A stretch of DNA of 14,192 bases from JBCCFK01 sp965262315. Its GTDB lineage: Bacteria > Actinomycetota > Acidimicrobiia > Acidimicrobiales > UBA8592. Below are positions 13,280 through 14,192 of this stretch, in pieces. Every line of letters starts with the position of its first letter. Position 1 is the first letter of the stretch. The DNA lies in contig CBDHFJ010000176.1 of NCBI GenBank assembly GCA_965262315.1, forward strand, positions 1 through 14,192, given 5' to 3'. A program made the position numbers and the translations under genes. A model generated the notes under the pieces. That model saw only the letters and a program-made list of their open reading frames with translations. It had not been told where the DNA came from and searched no databases.

Positions 13280-14192
13280 ATGAGACGGCCCCCGCGATTC
13301 CTCGCCCTCGCGCTCAGCGCAGCGCTGGTGGCCGGCGCCTGCTCGGGCGGCGGAGGCGAAGAGGCCGAGCAGGCGACGCCAACCGAGGTGCCCACCCTCA
13401 CCAACGAGCTCCCACCCACACCGACACCGGTGCCCATCCCGGAGAACGCGATCAAGGTCGGGGTGCTGCTCGACACGGGCAGCCAGGACGAGAGCGGTGT
13501 CGACGCGGGCAACGTGATGAGTGTCCTCGATCGTGGGCCGGGGGTGGCGTTCGAGGCCCAGATCGCCGCGATCAACGAGGCGGGTGGCCTGCTCGGCCGG
13601 CCGATCAGTCTGATCCAGGTCGACACCACGAGCCGACGGTCGGTGATCGATCGCGCCGCCCGCGACATGATCGCCGCCGGCGTGGACCTGATCGTCGTCA
13701 CCTGTGAGTTCGACTTCGCCGAGCCGGCCATCCAGCGGGCCGAGGAGGCGGGTGTCGTCGTCATGTCGCCGTGCGCGGCCGAGTCCGGTTGGACCACCGG
13801 TGCGGCCGGCGAGCTCGCCTTCTCGATGGTGCCGCCGGTCCAGACCTACGGCGTCGCCATGGCCGACTACATGTGGGCGCAGGGGTACCGCAACATCGCG
13901 GTGATGTCCGACCAGTCGGCACCCGAGGCCCGCGCCGAATGTGGCGCGCTCGCCGAGCGTTGGCGAGAGCTCGGCGGAACCTTTCAGTACAGCGAGGCCT
14001 TCAACCTCCGGGCGGCCGACAATCTGGACGAGAACCTCCAGGTCCGCCGGGCGCGTGACGCCGACGCCATCGCGTTCTGCGCGTTCTCGATCATCGGCGA
14101 GAAGCTGCTCGGTGGCGACGACGGGGCGAGCGGTATCCGTTCGATGAACATCGACGTGCCGATCGTGGCCGGACCGTCGTTCGACACCGGGA
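13280..14192 (+). CDS. Lipoprotein substrate-binding protein, branched-chain amino-acid ABC transporter type (partial)
   Basis: The first 304 codons lie in the window; the gene continues past the right edge. ATG 13280 opens a lipoprotein signal (RRPPRFLALALSAALVAGAC) with lipidated Cys21. A Pro/Thr-rich linker to about residue 55 follows. The fold then starts with IKVGVLLDTGSQDESG, a block AFEAQIAAINEAGGLLGRPISLIQVDT typical of periplasmic binding protein type I of the Leu/Ile/Val (LivK-like) family, and further alternating strands and helices (DLIVVTCEFDFAEPAIQRAEEAGVVVMSPCA, YRNIAVMSDQSAPEARAECGALAERWRELGG). It should capture a solute outside the membrane for an ABC importer, but the ligand is unknown and the permease genes would lie to the right. 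There is no ribosome-binding site; a TATCGT hexamer at 13263-13268 could serve a nearly leaderless transcript. Four cysteines in the mature domain visible so far are more than usual. Confidence 0.88.
   Translation, partial: MRRPPRFLALALSAALVAGACSGGGGEEAEQATPTEVPTLTNELPPTPTPVPIPENAIKVGVLLDTGSQDESGVDAGNVMSVLDRGPGVAFEAQIAAINEAGGLLGRPISLIQVDTTSRRSVIDRAARDMIAAGVDLIVVTCEFDFAEPAIQRAEEAGVVVMSPCAAESGWTTGAAGELAFSMVPPVQTYGVAMADYMWAQGYRNIAVMSDQSAPEARAECGALAERWRELGGTFQYSEAFNLRAADNLDENLQVRRARDADAIAFCAFSIIGEKLLGGDDGASGIRSMNIDVPIVAGPSFDTG

Overview
The window looks like a high-GC actinomycete chromosome. The content (CaiB-type CoA-transferase, acyl-CoA ligase, lipid acyltransferase, DM13 protein, giant FG-GAP/thrombospondin-type Asp repeat protein) suggests a free-living, perhaps aquatic, member of the Acidimicrobiia. 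That placement is an impression from gene content and composition, not a phylogenetic result. No rRNA, tRNA, CRISPR array, insertion sequence or integrase was seen.

Minus strand, 7224 down to 1. A DM13-domain membrane protein (7224-6574) is followed by a compact run of co-directional genes: short-chain dehydrogenase (6454-5522), acyl-CoA ligase (5474-4032), PlsC-type acyltransferase (from 4035), TesB/4HBT-like thioesterase (3087-2286), PAS-PAS-GGDEF diguanylate cyclase (2238-674), lipoprotein cytochrome c (631-254) and a P-loop kinase (238 to beyond the left edge). The first four form a plausible lipid or acyl-CoA module, joined by an ATGA overlap and, after frame correction, a GTGA overlap. 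Four apparent +1 frameshifts, each repaired by removing one base from a G/C run, sit between 810 and 3297. They split the cyclase into three frames and the thioesterase into two, and they give the acyltransferase an atypical tail. Clustering and common sign suggest a local sequence-quality problem more than decay, but reads are needed to tell.

Plus strand, 7419 to 14192. A small protein of unknown function (7419-7850) and a family III CoA-transferase (7977-9164) precede an 89-nt structured gap and a 1107-residue surface protein (9254-12577). That protein has a signal peptide, six FG-GAP repeats, a low-complexity Asp/Gly/Thr linker, about twelve 28-residue Asp-rich calcium-type repeats, a DUF11/CARDB-like Ig domain and a C-terminal membrane anchor. 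After a hairpin-rich gap come a 162-residue protein of unknown function (12737-13225) and the first 304 residues of a lipoprotein substrate-binding protein of the branched-chain amino-acid type (13280 to beyond the right edge).

The least ordinary features are the leader of the surface protein gene (9165-9253), which combines a 9-bp stem, a paired TAGTCC repeat and a segment complementary to the ribosome-binding site, and the nested repeats inside that gene, including a near-perfect 168-bp tandem duplication. I found no clearly new defence, mobile or biosynthetic system.
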